From: Rhodosorus marinus
Lineage: Eukaryota; Rhodophyta; Stylonematophyceae; Stylonematales; Stylonemataceae
Length of the DNA: 64,000 nt
Direction of reading: 5' to 3'
Assembly: GCA_029953675.1 (NCBI GenBank)
Contig: JAMWBK010000003.1
Span: forward strand, 248,001 to 312,000
Below the pieces are notes generated by a model. It made no database searches. It saw only the letters and a program-made list of their open reading frames with translations, and was not told the DNA's origin. The position numbers and the translations under genes were made by a program. This document shows positions 46,614 through 58,275 of this stretch, piece by piece; within the stretch, counting starts at the first letter, position 1, and each line of letters begins with the position of its first letter.

Positions 46614-48725
46614 TCACCGATTCCTCTTCGGGTTTTGGTTCACTGCGTTAGGGTTCCTCCTCCCGTATCCGACAATAAGGCGCCGATCTTCAAGCGGTCT
46701 CGCTCCTGCGGACAAGGGCGATTGAAGCTTGAGGACGCTGTGGAAAAAAAAAATCATCTTAGAGAACACTGAGGAACTCTGCCATACCTGGATTATACTT
46801 GGTGTTCGGATCAAAGACATCGACTACCTTCTTTTTCCTACGCGGGAGTTGTCTTCTCCTTTCCCTTAACTGATCCTCGGTCAGGATGAGATCCGTATTA
46901 TTTCTTCCACCTTTCGGCTTGGGAATAGGATACTAAGATGAACGATACAGACGGACGAGCCTATGAGCCTGGTGCTAGGTCCCCTGGAATAGGTTCTCCT
47001 CTTAATAAGCCTACCTTGATGCCTCTCAAGCTCGGGTGTCTGTTCGGATCGTAGTATACTCGGGCGACTCCTTTCTTGTCAATTGAGAACGGCAATCGTA
47101 CTAGCGTATGGTTGCCACAGCCCGGGCAAAACTGTCGATGTAATTCACGCGTAAGAGTTGTGCAGCAGGAACATCTGAGTATGTATCTGGATTGCGAACG
47201 CGGAGGAATATAGAGTGTTGAATAAGTAGGGCATCTGACCAGCAATCTCAAGGACGGGAAAATGATACAACTTACCTTCGGATGTGTTTCACGACCTTCT
47301 GGCCATCGACTGACAGCAGCTCAAGGCCCATCTGAAGTAGGACGTTCTGCATTGAGTAGTCAGTTGTCACGCACCTACGCCATACAAAGAACCGATACGA
47401 TGAAAACCAGTAAGTTCAAAATTCCCCGCACCACGGGTTGTCCCATTGCGATCATACCCAACGAGGTAAGTCTTTTCTTCGCTCTCCGTCATCCCAAGGT
47501 CCTTTTCCAGTTCAGTTTTCAAGTTGTCAGGGTTAATCCACCCGCTCCCATCATCGTCAACCTCCTCCTCCTCTTCCTCCTCTTCCGCCTGTTCAGCCTC
47601 GTGCACAGTACCAGCCAAGTCCCCGCTTGTCTCTTCCTGTGCAACCCCATCCTGTTCTTCCTCATCACCACTGACCTCATCATATTCCAAGTCGCCGCTA
47701 GCATACTCAAATTCTTCCTCTTCAGAACCCTTCTCGTCGATATTTGATTGCTCGTCCTCTGGTTCGTCATCCAGCCCATCCTCATCAACACGATCACGGC
47801 TTCCGATCGAGCCAGAAGCAGCGTCTTGAACGTGGTTTCCGTCAGGTCCTAGTCGCTCAGTCCCGTCAGATTCCTCAGCAGCTAGCCTTGCGAGAATTCG
47901 CTCCTTCTCTCGCTCCTCTGCTAGCTTGTGTTCTGATACAACAAGATCCCGCAGCTCGCTTTGCAAGTCCAGAACCAACCCGTCTATAGCCTTTGATTCT
48001 TTCCCTTGGTTTGTTCCAGTAACAGAGATCTGTTCTGGAACAGAGTCAAACTTTGATGACCTGGAACCCTTCGACTTGACAGTTTGCCAACCGTCCTCAT
48101 CAACCTCTTCTGGCTCTTCCTTAGGGTCTGCTTCACGGAAGAGTTTAATCATACTAGGTGGATAAGAATGAAGGTACGAGAAAAGAACGCCTCAGAACTC
48201 GATTATTTCACTTACCAGAGCTTTTCTGGTTTCGCTTCTTGTGTCTGTGATGGATGAGTTTGTATTCGAGCGCTTTCTGATACCACGAACGTTGAACAGG
48301 AGAGCCGAACGTTAGCATTCCATCCACATTCAGAGCGGAGTTTTCCAGATTTGTCCGTGGATCACAGTTCTCACCGGCTCTGGTTTAATGTTCTTTTTTC
48401 CGTGTCGCTCCACCTCCACCTGGTACGTCAGCGCAATAACTTTCATGTCCACAAGAGACAGAGCATGGAAGTCACCCGTCTCTCTTGAAAAGCTCTTCAC
48501 AAAATTCAAACTCTCAACAGTAGGCTCAACAAAATTTATCTTGTCGATGATCATATCCAGGCGCTCCCTCGACAGAGCGTCCCGAACCTCCAACGTCAGC
48601 TCAGGAACCGCATACGCCTCAGAACTTCCATCCAGAACTCCATAGTAATGCCCTTCCTCAGAGTTGTACATGCGCGCGTTCGATATGAACGCAGATGAGT
48701 CAAATATTAGCGTCCTAGCAGCCAT
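46614..48725 (-). CDS. NOB1: NOB1 endonuclease (20S pre-rRNA D-site processing)
   Basis: NOB1 cuts 20S pre-rRNA at site D to make the 3' end of 18S rRNA in cytoplasmic pre-40S particles. The N-terminal PIN domain begins TLIFDSSAFISN with the first catalytic aspartate, then VPELTLEVRDA and the acidic FHALSLVDMKVIAL. A long, very acidic linker follows (about residues 150-370, with a run of nine glutamates). The zinc ribbon reads LRCSCCTT and FCPGCGN, and the C-terminus has PKPKGGRNNTD, VDVFDPN and VGYGRRNPN, all family signatures. Exons 2-3 near 48276-48130 allow more than one in-frame acceptor. The last exon (GARPLEDRRLIVGYGRRNPN) follows acceptor CCGCAG. The acidic linker is longer than in fungal and animal NOB1. 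Confidence 0.92.
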
Positions 48726-49452
48726 CTTTCGACTCTCATTTCCTTACATCCCCCCGCTAACCGCTTCCTCCCAAACCCCAATCCTTCATCCCATTTCCCA
48801 TTCCATTGATATACTTTTCCCCACCCGCGTCCACCGTCCATTAAGCCGCCAGTCAACGGCCGTTCATAAATAATAATGTAATTTCCTTTTATCAACAAAA
48901 AAGATTGATTCTCTATTATGTTGATTGATTATTGTTTACTAAGCATTAGTACTACTGAGGTAACTAGCTCATGGTTTTCGGGGTGTGTGAGGTACGGGTT
49001 GGACTTGAGGAAGCAGAAGCACCGACACTTGGCGAGATCCTGTACAATTTTTTAGAACATAAACACGTTTAGAATCCTCCATCCCAAAACGGTCCGCGTA
49101 GCTGGACGGATGAACCCCCTCGGCTGGGATTCTCTTTTTTTTAGGGTTTTGACTGTTCAGTTGGTTTAAATGGAGGTTGGAGCAGATGGCTTCGATATCC
49201 CCCTCTGGATTCTTAGTTTCCTGTTCCTAGAGAAAAGTGCTACTGGAAAATCCCAGAATCGCTCCCCGGTCTGAGTACCACCAGTGAGCTCAGTGAGCCT
49301 TTCATTCGAAAACGGGGCAACAGCAAGGAACTGGGAGCGTGGAGTTAAGAGCTTAGATGATCTGCGTTGATGTTCGCAACGTGAAGACCTCTGTGGATAG
49401 AATTGAGCCTGACCAGTCATGAGGTAGATCATGGGGTTGATTCCGAGGAAGA
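48726..49452. other. Divergent intergenic region
   Basis: About 730 bp between divergent starts of NOB1 and the pseudouridine synthase. AT-rich near 48860-48950. Short frames only. Confidence 0.4.
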
Positions 49453-50372
49453 ATGGCCACTAAGGAAGGATACGTAGCCCAAGCCCCTCGGAAGAAGGAA
49501 GGCGATGGGGTCACTACGCGAGGTGGGTGTACGAATTCTTATGGAAGAAATATGACGTTCTTGACCTTTCTGAAAGGTGAGCTCTATCCTCGTGCTTGGT
49601 CCTGCTTTGACCAGGTAGGAAACCGCCGAGATCTCCTGAGATTGATGTGATCTATGAAGATGAAGGTTATGTCGTTGTCAACAAACCAGCCGATGTCCGG
49701 ATGGATGGAGAGTTCGACGTCACTGTAGAGAAACTGGTCAGGGCACATATGACAAAAAAAGATGCGACCTGGGAGAAGGAGGGGAAAATCCGATTTGTGC
49801 ATCAGCTTGATTATGCAACGTCCGGTGTCTTGCTCCTCGCACTTACTCGACCAGCGGCAGCTTTCACCTGCAAGCAATTTGAACGGCGTACGGTACAGAA
49901 AAAGTACCTCGCCCTTGTCTATGGCACAATACCGCCAGGTACCTACAAGTACGACGAGCATATTGCGAATCAACCAGGCCTTGACTTTCGTATGACAGTG
50001 GGCACGAGCTCAAACCCAGGGAGGTCAGCGCTTACTTATTGCACTCCAGTAGGCTATGGAGAGTATCTCGGGAAACGCGTCACCAAGGTACTGTTGGAGC
50101 CGTCGAGCGGAAGGCGACACCAGCTTCGCGTGCACCTGCTGACGGCAGGGTTCCCGATTGTGGGAGACGCAACCTACGCGCTTGACTCAGAACTCGGTCC
50201 GGATGACCCAAGCACACCACCTAGGATGTTTCTTCACGCATGGAATCTCCTGATCAAGCTCCCAGCACCAATCGGGTTTAGGCTGTTTGAGACAGAAGAT
50301 CCGTTCAAGGGCTTTGTCGAGCTTTCTCCGTCACCGCCAGCCGACTTTTCCGCGCTGGTCAGTCTGGCATGA
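49453..50372 (+). CDS. RluA-family pseudouridine synthase (RPUSD1-like)
   Basis: Converts uridine to pseudouridine in RNA. Two exons, 49453-49576 and 49615-50372, are separated by a 38-nt intron (GTGAGC...GACCAG); with it removed the frame continues through SPEIDVIYEDEGYVVVNKPA, the usual entry strand. The catalytic motif is HQLDYATSGVLLLA with the conserved aspartate; Gln at the second place instead of the common Arg is a feature of the RPUSD1 branch. KKYLALVYG and SSGRRHQLRVHL follow, also diagnostic, and PPRMFLHAWNL near the C-terminus. Length 293 aa. No S4 domain is present at the N-terminus and no clear targeting sequence. The very short intron is supported by phase and by the motif restored across it. 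Confidence 0.9.
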
Positions 50373-51080
50373 CTTACGATACCTATATGAGCCAACTGGA
50401 GCTAGTCCAAGAGATTCACTTCACAAGAACCATCCCATTGACTTGAGAAGGTTTCGAGTGTTTCCCAACTACGATCAAGTTGCCAACCTAGACCCATAGG
50501 GGTGTGAGCCGCGCTAAAGGATGACTGGATCGCTGCGCAGTTGTAATTTGTTCGAAGTTGTCGTGTGAACGACTTACGCGGACTTCCAACACTACCACGG
50601 CCTTATTATCTCAACTAAACGAACAAACCCGGCAATTCTTAGCAAGAAGCCTATCGATTTTGCCCAAGTCGTTTGCTCCTAAGGCTTCTGATTTTGAACG
50701 GTGTCCAATCGTCACACCTCAAGCGTAGTCAATGGCACCGGCGCAGTCGCAATCCAGCGTGTGGAATCCCATGGACATGTTCGCAGAACAATAAAGAAAT
50801 ACCAGCAGCGGATCAAGGCATGTCATTTCTCCTCAAACTGTAATTTATCATTATTGCCACGTCTATGGCTGTCTTATGCCGATTGGTAAGTTCGCTGTCT
50901 CTCCCGAATCACTTTTCGGACAAGATAACAACTTCACATTTCCTCAGGGAGGATATAAGTGTTATAAAAATGCAAAAATAACGAAGCTCTCGCTAACGAG
51001 TAAGTCAAACCTTGCAAATCATTGTACACGGACTTGCACCTCCTCGCCGCCTCCGCCATTCAAAAGAAGCGAAAAAAGAT
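50373..51080. other. Convergent intergenic region
   Basis: About 700 bp between convergent stops. Small frames on the plus strand carry no motif. Likely 3' untranslated regions. Confidence 0.4.
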
Positions 51081-51563
51081 CTACATCGGAGCCGGCGCCT
51101 CGGTGCCTGATGGCGCTGACCGGTATCCACCGCTGCCTTCAGCACCACGGCCAAAGCCTCTACCACCTCCTTCCCTGTACTCCGGGCGGAAATCGCCACC
51201 TGGACCCATCTTCTTCTCACCAAAGCCTCCGCCAAAACCACCTCCGGGTCCACCACGCTGAGGACCAGGTCTCTGCTGCGTCTGCTTCTTGGTAGTATCC
51301 GGCTTCACATTGTCCGGGTAGTTGAGGTAGCCCTGCAAGTACTGAATTCCGTCCTCAGTCAAAAAGTAATAGAAGTACTGCCAGCTGAACACTTCCTTAA
51401 CGTATCCGCGAGACTTAAGACTCTGCATCAACTTCAACACATGCAGATTCGGGACATCCACGTCCTTGTGGCTCGGAAGGTTGTAGTCCTTTGGCGCAAC
51501 CATCACTCCATCCTTGAACAGTTGCTTGTACACCTCCACACGAGTTTTCTTAGGCAAAAGCAT
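51081..51563 (-). CDS. RPS10: 40S ribosomal protein eS10
   Basis: Component of the small ribosomal subunit beak. A single exon of 160 aa begins MLLPKKTRVEVYKQLFKDGV and contains VPNLHVLKLMQSLKSRGYVK and FYYFLTEDGIQYL, the winged-helix core of eS10. The C-terminal third is a glycine/arginine-rich tail with GGGFGG and GRGFGRG repeats, as in other eukaryotic eS10, where such tails are targets of arginine methylation. Length and start agree with the family. No intron is visible inside the coding sequence, in contrast to most neighbours. Confidence 0.96.
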   Translation of the reverse strand: MLLPKKTRVEVYKQLFKDGVMVAPKDYNLPSHKDVDVPNLHVLKLMQSLKSRGYVKEVFSWQYFYYFLTEDGIQYLQGYLNYPDNVKPDTTKKQTQQRPGPQRGGPGGGFGGGFGEKKMGPGGDFRPEYREGGGRGFGRGAEGSGGYRSAPSGTEAPAPM

Positions 51564-53237
51564 CTTGACTATTCCACAAAAAAAGAATATTCACAAGATC
51601 CTTTCACAATTCCCTTATTCCTCTCAAATCCCAAGAACAAAAGTCCCCTTCCGAACAGCCCGGCACTCACACATCTTCCCCCATCCGATCTTAAGAAACC
51701 CGTCCTCAATACGAGTCTCCACCCGCGTCCCCAACAATTCCTCCGTCACAACACGACATCTAAAAAAACATTACTTTCTTCGCCACCCCACAAAACCCGT
51801 CATAAATCAGCAATTTCTGATCATGTCTAATTGATAAAACTTTAGATGTTGGAACGACGGCGGCGAAAATTCCGTTCCTAACGAGTCTGATCCCGTCCGA
51901 AAAGACCTATAGTATTGACAAAACCTTTGGTGAAATAAAAATAAATAAATATTTGAGGGTTATCAATCTATTTATGTTTAAATAAAGAAAGAAAACAACC
52001 CCTGTTTATCGTTTATATTGTCTCTTGTATTGTACGAGTTGACTATGTGGAGGGGTGGAGGACACTGCAGTCTCGTGGAAAACAAACTAGTAGTTAATAA
52101 TTTCTATTATATAGGATGAAGTGACAACATTTGGTAGGGGAGGGAGTTCTTCCACATTTATTGTTATTCAGACTTGTGGTGCGATAATATTGACTGAGGA
52201 AAGACGAAGTTTTAGTTCCGATTGGATAATTACACCTCTTTGCTTATTTTTTTTCATGGGACTCCCCGCATCTTGACTAGCCATGCCTTGAAGCAAGATT
52301 GACGAAGCCTAAACGAAACCTCCTGTTTTCGATAAAAACGAATTCAATTACAGGTGTCCAAAAATAAAAATACTTGAAAAACAAGTTTATAGAAAGTTAA
52401 ACCAACCCCCTCTCTGAGACCCCACTCAAACTACGTGGATGGGATAAAGAGGAAACTAACCATCATTAGTTTTACATAAAATAAGAATCCATGGGCAAAC
52501 GCTCATCATGAAATCCTGTGATTGGACCTTACCAGAGGGGGTAGGAATCAATGCATCGGTGTTTCCCCTCCCTCCCGCCCCCCCTCCCCTGGTCCTGTGT
52601 GCATTGAAACCTCTCCCCTACCCTCTCGTTCTCTGTTCCCATAGTCCTCTTTTCTGTAAACTTCTAGAGGCCAGCCAAGAAAATGCATTGATTTTTGGAG
52701 GAGGCATCCACCTCAAGATATACCCCATTTATGAATTTTTAAAATATTCTGTTACACAGAGACTTGGAACATAAGCCATCGTTGAGCTCTGCGGGGTGGA
52801 AGATTGGGAATTTATGAAAAAAAGTGATTGGAAGTACTGATAGGAAACTCCTCCTTGAGTAGAAGCCCCTTTTCTAATTCATAAAGAAGCCGATTTGAGT
52901 TGTTTTGGCAGGCGTCCAGTAAATGACTGCTCTATGGGCCTAGTTCTAAAGGTCGTTGAGGAGGTTGTGTTTGGGCGTCTTGGGGCTTCTTTTTAAGGAC
53001 TGGGGAGGGCCACCGGAGAGGATGGCGTTTGAGGTCTAGATAAGTTGTGTTTGTGGAGCACTCAGAGAAGAAGGGAGTTGGCATGTATAGAAAGGAGTAG
53101 GTTCGGAGGGTTTTCTTTGGGAGGGGAGGGGGGTTGGGGGGTGTGGGGGCTTGTTTTAGCTGTTGGAAGTTTTGTTTTGTGCGAAGTGTCGCTGGAGCTG
53201 AAGGGTGGTGGTTTGAGAGGTGGTTGTAGGGGAAAAC
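51564..53237. other. Divergent, AT-rich gene-poor interval
   Basis: About 1.7 kb between the eS10 start and the RING gene start. The middle (51830-52500) is AT-rich. A plus-strand frame at 52508-52774 is proline/leucine-rich and looks like chance. The first few hundred bases should include the eS10 promoter, whose pyrimidine-rich sequence near 51590-51790 would suit a ribosomal protein gene 5' region. Confidence 0.4.
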
Positions 53238-54048
53238 ATGGCGCTTGTTCTAGCGGCTGCTGGGTTCATGACTGTTGGTCATGTTTACCGCTCGTTGAAT
53301 GAGAGAAACGGCCAGAGGAGGAGGGCGGTGGGTCCATGCGCGGAGGACCTTGGGTTGACGTGCTCTGTGTGTTTGGAAGACCTTTGTTTGCCGAAAGTTC
53401 TTCCATGTGGGCATTCTTTATGTCTAGGCTGTGTGGTGGGGCTACTGAGCGCGAGAAATATGCTGGACAAGTGCCCTGTATGGTGAGCGCCTTGGAGTTA
53501 TCCTTCCGAGTGTTTTTCAAAATGACCCTGTGGTTTCGCTAATGCCTGCTTTTCCCTCTTTCTTTTTGTGCGAACGTGTAGCCGGAAGAGAATTTCAAAG
53601 CGTGTTGATCAATTGCCCTACAATTACGCGCTAATTAATTGCATAGAAAAACTTTTGGAATTGGGCAATCCGACAGTGGTCGAGCAATATAGAGACAGAG
53701 AAAAACATTGCAAGTACCAGATGGAGAAGTACAAACAGCAAAGAACTACGAGGTAAGGAGTTGCCGGACCAACTCGTTTTCAGGAGTCCTGTTGACGCGT
53801 TTGGAATGAATGCTATCAAGAAACTCTGGTCAGGGCTCAAAGAGTTGTTTTCTGTCTCGAACGTTTGACTTTGTGCTCATGTACCATGTTTGCTCTGTTA
53901 CCTTTGCAGGAAGCTAAAGCCTATCAAGTGGGTACGCTTGTCGTTACTCGTCGCTGCTGAACTGGGAGGTCTTGTGTTCACTTTAAGGGAGGCAATCAAC
54001 GCTCCCTCAGGTCGTCCTAGAGATAAGGCCGCTGACCCCCAATACTAG
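53238..54048 (+). CDS. Small membrane-anchored RING-finger protein
   Basis: Exons 53238-53482, 53582-53752 and 53910-54048 (introns 99 and 157 nt) give about 184 aa. The N-terminus is hydrophobic (MALVLAAAGFMTVGHVY). A C3HC4 RING follows at about residues 36-85: CSVCLED, CGHSLCLGCV and, joined across intron 1, CPVCRKR, with all zinc ligands present. After it comes LPYNYALINCIEKLLELG, a helix and basic coiled segment, and a C-terminal hydrophobic stretch (LSLLVAAELGGLVFTL) that may anchor it in a membrane. RING proteins of this kind are E3 ubiquitin ligases; the substrate and membrane are unknown. The LPxNYAL after the RING recalls TRIM/RNF proteins, but no B-box is seen. Confidence 0.78.
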
Positions 54049-54523
54049 GGGGAACGTCTGGCTAACCAGCGGATGTCACGTCGCTAACTGTTAACTTGCT
54101 TAGAATAATATTAATTATATTCTTTAGGCACACTGCCAACAAGGGCATTGTTAACTAGGGAACCAAGAAAACCATCGGGAACAAATAAAATTGTCGACAC
54201 GTAAAAGACAACCTGCTGAACACTTACATCTATCTCTGAGTGAAATTGGGTTTGATTTACAGTGCGAACCCTGGGAACCTTCCCCGGAACTCAAGCGTTC
54301 TTTAAAGCGTAGCAGCTTCCTGGCCGCCAAGCCTACCATAAGAAACGCTAAGGCATTCGCGGGACGTTGACATCCTCCCAGGACACACTGAGCAGCAGCA
54401 ATTGCAAATGCAATGACTTTGTTACGAATTAGTTTATTGATCAAGAAGCAGATTTCATGTTGGCAAGCATGTTGACCGACCCTAGGAAAGCAATTGTTAT
54501 GTCAGGACTAGGGGCAATAACTC
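54049..54523. other. Convergent intergenic region
   Basis: About 475 bp between convergent stops. A minus-strand frame of 97 codons at 54151-54444 has a hydrophobic alanine-rich start (VIAFAIAAAQCVLGG) but no recognised relative; I do not call it a gene. Confidence 0.35.
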
Positions 54524-56808
54524 CTAATCCCTCTCATCGTCACTGTTCAGCATTTTTCTTGTGCGATCTACTTCTTCCTTAATGTCAATAAACTCCTCCT
54601 CAACTTCTTCGATTTCAATATAGTCATCTTCCTTTCCGATGTTGAACTCGGCTAACTTGTCCTCAATTGCCTTCATGAGGTCCGCCTTTGTGGCCAAATA
54701 TTCAGCCCACTTCAGACGCATATCTCGCCTCTCCGCCGCCTTACCACTTCTCATTGATTCCTTGAGCTCATCGTCCTCCCGCTTGAACTCCTCGCGATAT
54801 TTTTTGATGTTCTTCCTTACATTCTTTTCCTGCTCCGCGGTGAGGTACAGCTGCGGACGCGGTCTCCACAGGAACTGGTACATCTTGTTCATGTTAACTG
54901 TAGCCGTCATCCTTCCACTGATGTTGTAAACGTTGTAGCCGTTGTCGGCCTCCCAAGACTCGTTCGTGGTGTAACTGCAAACGAATCTTCCGCTTGCGTC
55001 CCACTCCATGTGAGTTGCGCTGTAGTGTTCAGCCAGTCCAATCTAATCAAAAGAGCGAGCATGCAAACTATGGCGTAAGCACACGAGGGAGCAGCAATAG
55101 AGGAAAAAAAAGAGGTTCAAAATTCTACCAAGTCAACATACCAATTCGTGTTCAGTCACGTTGTACCATTCGTACGTTCCGTTCGTTGCTTCTGACGGAT
55201 GCCCTACACGAGCGAGGAGCGCAACCGTACCCAGCGGAGACCATAAGATCGACTTGAATTGCTTCTTCGGGACAGTGAAGATATGCTTCAGCTTTCCGGT
55301 TGAGGTGCTGTCCATAGAGTAGAAGGACACGTCGGCGTAGTTGGCTTCCTCTCCGTGAATAACTCCAAAGCGGTTCCCCTTGGGCTCCCATTCGAATGCT
55401 GATACCTTCTCCTTCTCCTTGAACTCTAAAATGTCAATGGGGTAGTTCTTGTCGCGCATGTGGAAAATCTCAAAGTTGGTGTACTGGTGTTTGCGGTTCT
55501 TTCCGAAACGGATTACTCTGCAGCTCAGGAAATTTCCATCCTCCTTCCACTTCAACTGTACATTGCTGACCGAATAGAGACCCTTCTGCCTCAATTCTAC
55601 CCGCGACGGGATTTCCAGCAAGCATACCCGCGCGGGGGAATCGCCCATTTCCGGTGTCCAGTACGCAATAATGGGGTCCGTCGGAGACCATTCAAAGGCC
55701 TGCACGCCGGGAATTGCGATCTTCTTCTTCCCCAGCAAACCCATTGACGGCGTAGTGTACACGGAAATCACGTTCTCGCCTAAGCGCGCGAAATAACGGT
55801 CATCGGGAGACCACTTGAAGATCGGCCATACTGGCGGAACCTCCTTGCCTTCCTCGCCCGTCAGCTCTGTCCTCTTGTAGACCGGAAACCATCGCAGCGG
55901 CCTCCCCGTCGCAACCTCCCAAACGACAACGTAACGATCGTCAATGTAATCATCGGAGGGTGGCGACTCCTCTCCAGGAGAGATTTCTACACCGCTCCAG
56001 GTCACCAAAAAGCTATTGAAAAGTAAGTGCGGTACCATAGCGAACGTGAGCAGGTGAAAGCTGGCATAAGCATTGCGATATAATCAAAGCTGTTTAGATG
56101 CGTTTCTTACTTTTCCTGCTTGGAAAACTGAGCATAGGAAACATTCTCATGGGGGAATCTCTTCAGCTTCTTAAATTCCGGACCACCCCACACCGCGATA
56201 CCCTTGTCATGGAAAGTAGCCAAATAGTTCCCTCTAGTAGACCACATTGCCTTGGAATCAGTCCAGTACTCTTTTGCGAGAATTCGCTCACTTCCTACTA
56301 CAGAATCAAACCAGAACACCTCGACTGCATTATTCTCTTGAACGACTGCGAATTGCTCTCTAGATCGCTTATCATCGAGCCACTCGGGAAGAGAGCGCTG
56401 GGCATCAGCGTCCAGCTCATACTCCTTCTCAACAAGGGAGGATTCATCAAATGTCTCCGTGGTGCTCATAATCTTGTCAGCATCCGCGAGGAGAATAACA
56501 GAGAGTCTGTGGTTCGCATCCAGGCGAAAACCATCCAGAACCTTCAAAGCCCTCATCGCCGTTTCCGGCTTTTTATATTCCACAAAAGCAATACCGGTCG
56601 TGTCCCCATTCTCATCCTTCTGAATCGCGATCCCCTTCTCACCAAGATCACCTACCTCCAACCTGGGACTCAGGAACTTGAAAAGCTTTTCATACTTCGA
56701 CTCCCCTACTTTCGGAATATTCAACACTACAATCGACCTGGCAAGAGCCGCCTTCTGACGATTCTTTCTCTCCCGCTCCACACTCCTAGATTCTACCATC
56801 CTAAACAC
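54524..56808 (-). CDS. EIF3B: Translation initiation factor eIF3 subunit b
   Basis: eIF3b scaffolds the eIF3 complex on the 40S subunit through an RRM and a nine-bladed beta-propeller. Exons 56808-56111, 56012-55142 and 55042-54524 (introns 98 and 99 nt) give about 695 aa. The N-terminal RRM is at residues about 22-110 (SIVVLNIPKVG, GIAFVEYKKPETA). Propeller signatures follow: FWFDSVVG, YWTDSKAMWSTRGNYLATFH, NFLVTWSGVE across intron 1, PIFKWSPDDRYFAR, QAFEWSPTDPIIAYW, KWKEDGNFLSCRV, SAFEWEPKGNRFGVI, ILWSPLG and HMEWDASGRF. The C-terminal helical segment has FLWRPRPQLYL and a closing acidic region that binds other eIF3 subunits. It lacks the long disordered N-terminal extension of animal eIF3b and looks like the yeast/plant size class. 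Confidence 0.95.
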
Positions 56809-57088
56809 CTATACCACGCACACACAACCCCCCCCCCAAAAAACCACAACAACCACCACCAAGCTCTACTCCCAAGTCAATCCACTCTTCACATAACCTC
56901 TTTACCTCCCTCAATCCATCCTCACAACTTTCATCAAACCCCAAACAATCTATCAAACCCTTTAGTGTCTATGTACCTCCTCCTCACCCCCTTCACGAAA
57001 CCCTTACGAATCCTTTTACTACAATTCCATCGTCTTTCCGAAACCTTTTCTTCGTCTTCTCATCCAGTCTTTCATTCGAAAGAACATC

Positions 57089-57132
57089 GGCCATTTTGCC
57101 CGAGGCCCGGGGTTCCCGGGCCCAAAATGGCC
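57089..57132. repeat. GC-rich hairpin followed by a T-run
   Basis: Outer arms GGCCATTTTG and CAAAATGGCC are perfect complements; inside, GGCCCGGG and CCCGGGCC pair around GTT. A 5-nt bulge, CCCGA, sits on the left side only. Ten T residues follow within six bases of the right arm. On the plus strand this looks like an intrinsic terminator, which has no meaning for Pol II; it could instead be the end of a mobile element. Confidence 0.7.
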
Positions 57133-57690
57133 AATGTTTTTTTTTTGGTTAGATTAAGTTGGGACATGAAAAACCTAGTAGGGGTGGGAAACCACGCAGC
57201 ATTTTCGGAGTGGGTCTAAAGAGTACCTGCCAAGCAAACAATAAAGACTGATAACTGTAAATGAAGGAGAGTATAGGTCTTGTCTAACCTTTTGTAGCGA
57301 CCATAGTTCTTCTTCACCGATCTTGTCTCTGCCTTGTATCCTCTCACTTGGAGTGACCGCCCCTAACCCCCAGAGTTGACATTTCCAATACGGGGGTCAC
57401 CGCCGTCACAAAAAAAAAATGATCGACGAGCTTATAATATTTTAAACTATTCACCAATAGAACACCAATCACTATGAGTTTCAGTTGTTATCTTGACTGA
57501 TTACATCAAAATTAAAGATTGAATCTAGTCAATATAAAGCTGGATTACTATTTTATACTTTTACATGAGATAACACACATTTACTTTTAGAAATAATTGA
57601 GCATTAGAATCGAAATATTTATGAAATACTGTATGTACATTGTTGATATTTAAGATAAAATTAACCAGTGAAATACAATGATTGAATACA

Positions 57691-57715
57691 ACTCGTGGGG
57701 ATTCACCCCACGAGT
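57691..57715. repeat. Perfect inverted repeat, 10-bp arms
   Basis: ACTCGTGGGG and CCCCACGAGT flank ATTCA. It lies about 560 bp upstream of the nucleoporin start within an AT-rich setting and stands out by its GC content. Confidence 0.65.
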
Positions 57716-58275
57716 GGTAGAATGTCGGGGGTTTTGGGGAAGAGTTTGGTAGTTGTGAGACCTGAGCAGGTTGAGCGAAGCTGGAGATGATCTTGTTGTA
57801 CTTCATAATGATTGTAACCGTTTGAAGTACTCGTATGAGCTCTAAAATCAACCCGCTGGCCCCACCCAAGGCTCGTTGAAACAATTCACTGTTCTGAAAT
57901 GACAATGGAGCGGAGGAGGTTTGCAAGGCTTTGGATGTGAGCTGAGAGCAACGACTGTTAGAAAAGCTTGCCCTAGGTTCAGATGCTCTTGATTCGAAAG
58001 GAAATATGAATGGAAAGCCAATTGTGGAGGTCCCTGAGCTCCTTGGCCCCATCTGAACTATCCGGAAAAGGAAGAAGTCGGGATTAGAAGAAACTCATGA
58101 CTCTTTCGCTATGTGCGTTTGTCAGACGTTTCTTCTTGACGGGGTTTTGGCGGAGGAGGACTTGTATATATTTATGGATGGATGCAAGATGCGGTACTCT
58201 TCTCGAGGTTGGTGAAGAGCATGCCGCGAACCCTTTGACAGAAGGGCTTTTCGCTTGGCGTTTGTTTTGGGCGAG

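Larger units (their letters stand above)
56809..58275. other. Divergent intergenic region with two strong hairpins
   Basis: About 1.5 kb between the eIF3b and nucleoporin starts. A pyrimidine-rich, open frame near 56810-57220 runs through the eIF3b upstream region but has low-complexity composition. Two inverted repeats at 57089-57132 and 57691-57715 are listed separately. A minus-strand frame at 57561-58052 matches nothing known. Confidence 0.4.

Noticed and set aside
47524-47829. Serine-rich plus-strand frame opposite the NOB1 linker
   Set aside because: Poly-Ser and Ser-Pro-Ser is simply the reverse complement of the Glu/Asp repeat of NOB1.
56098-57219. 373-codon plus-strand frame across the eIF3b first exon
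   Set aside because: Most of it is antisense to eIF3b; the remainder is low-complexity Pro/His/Leu from a pyrimidine-rich 5' region.
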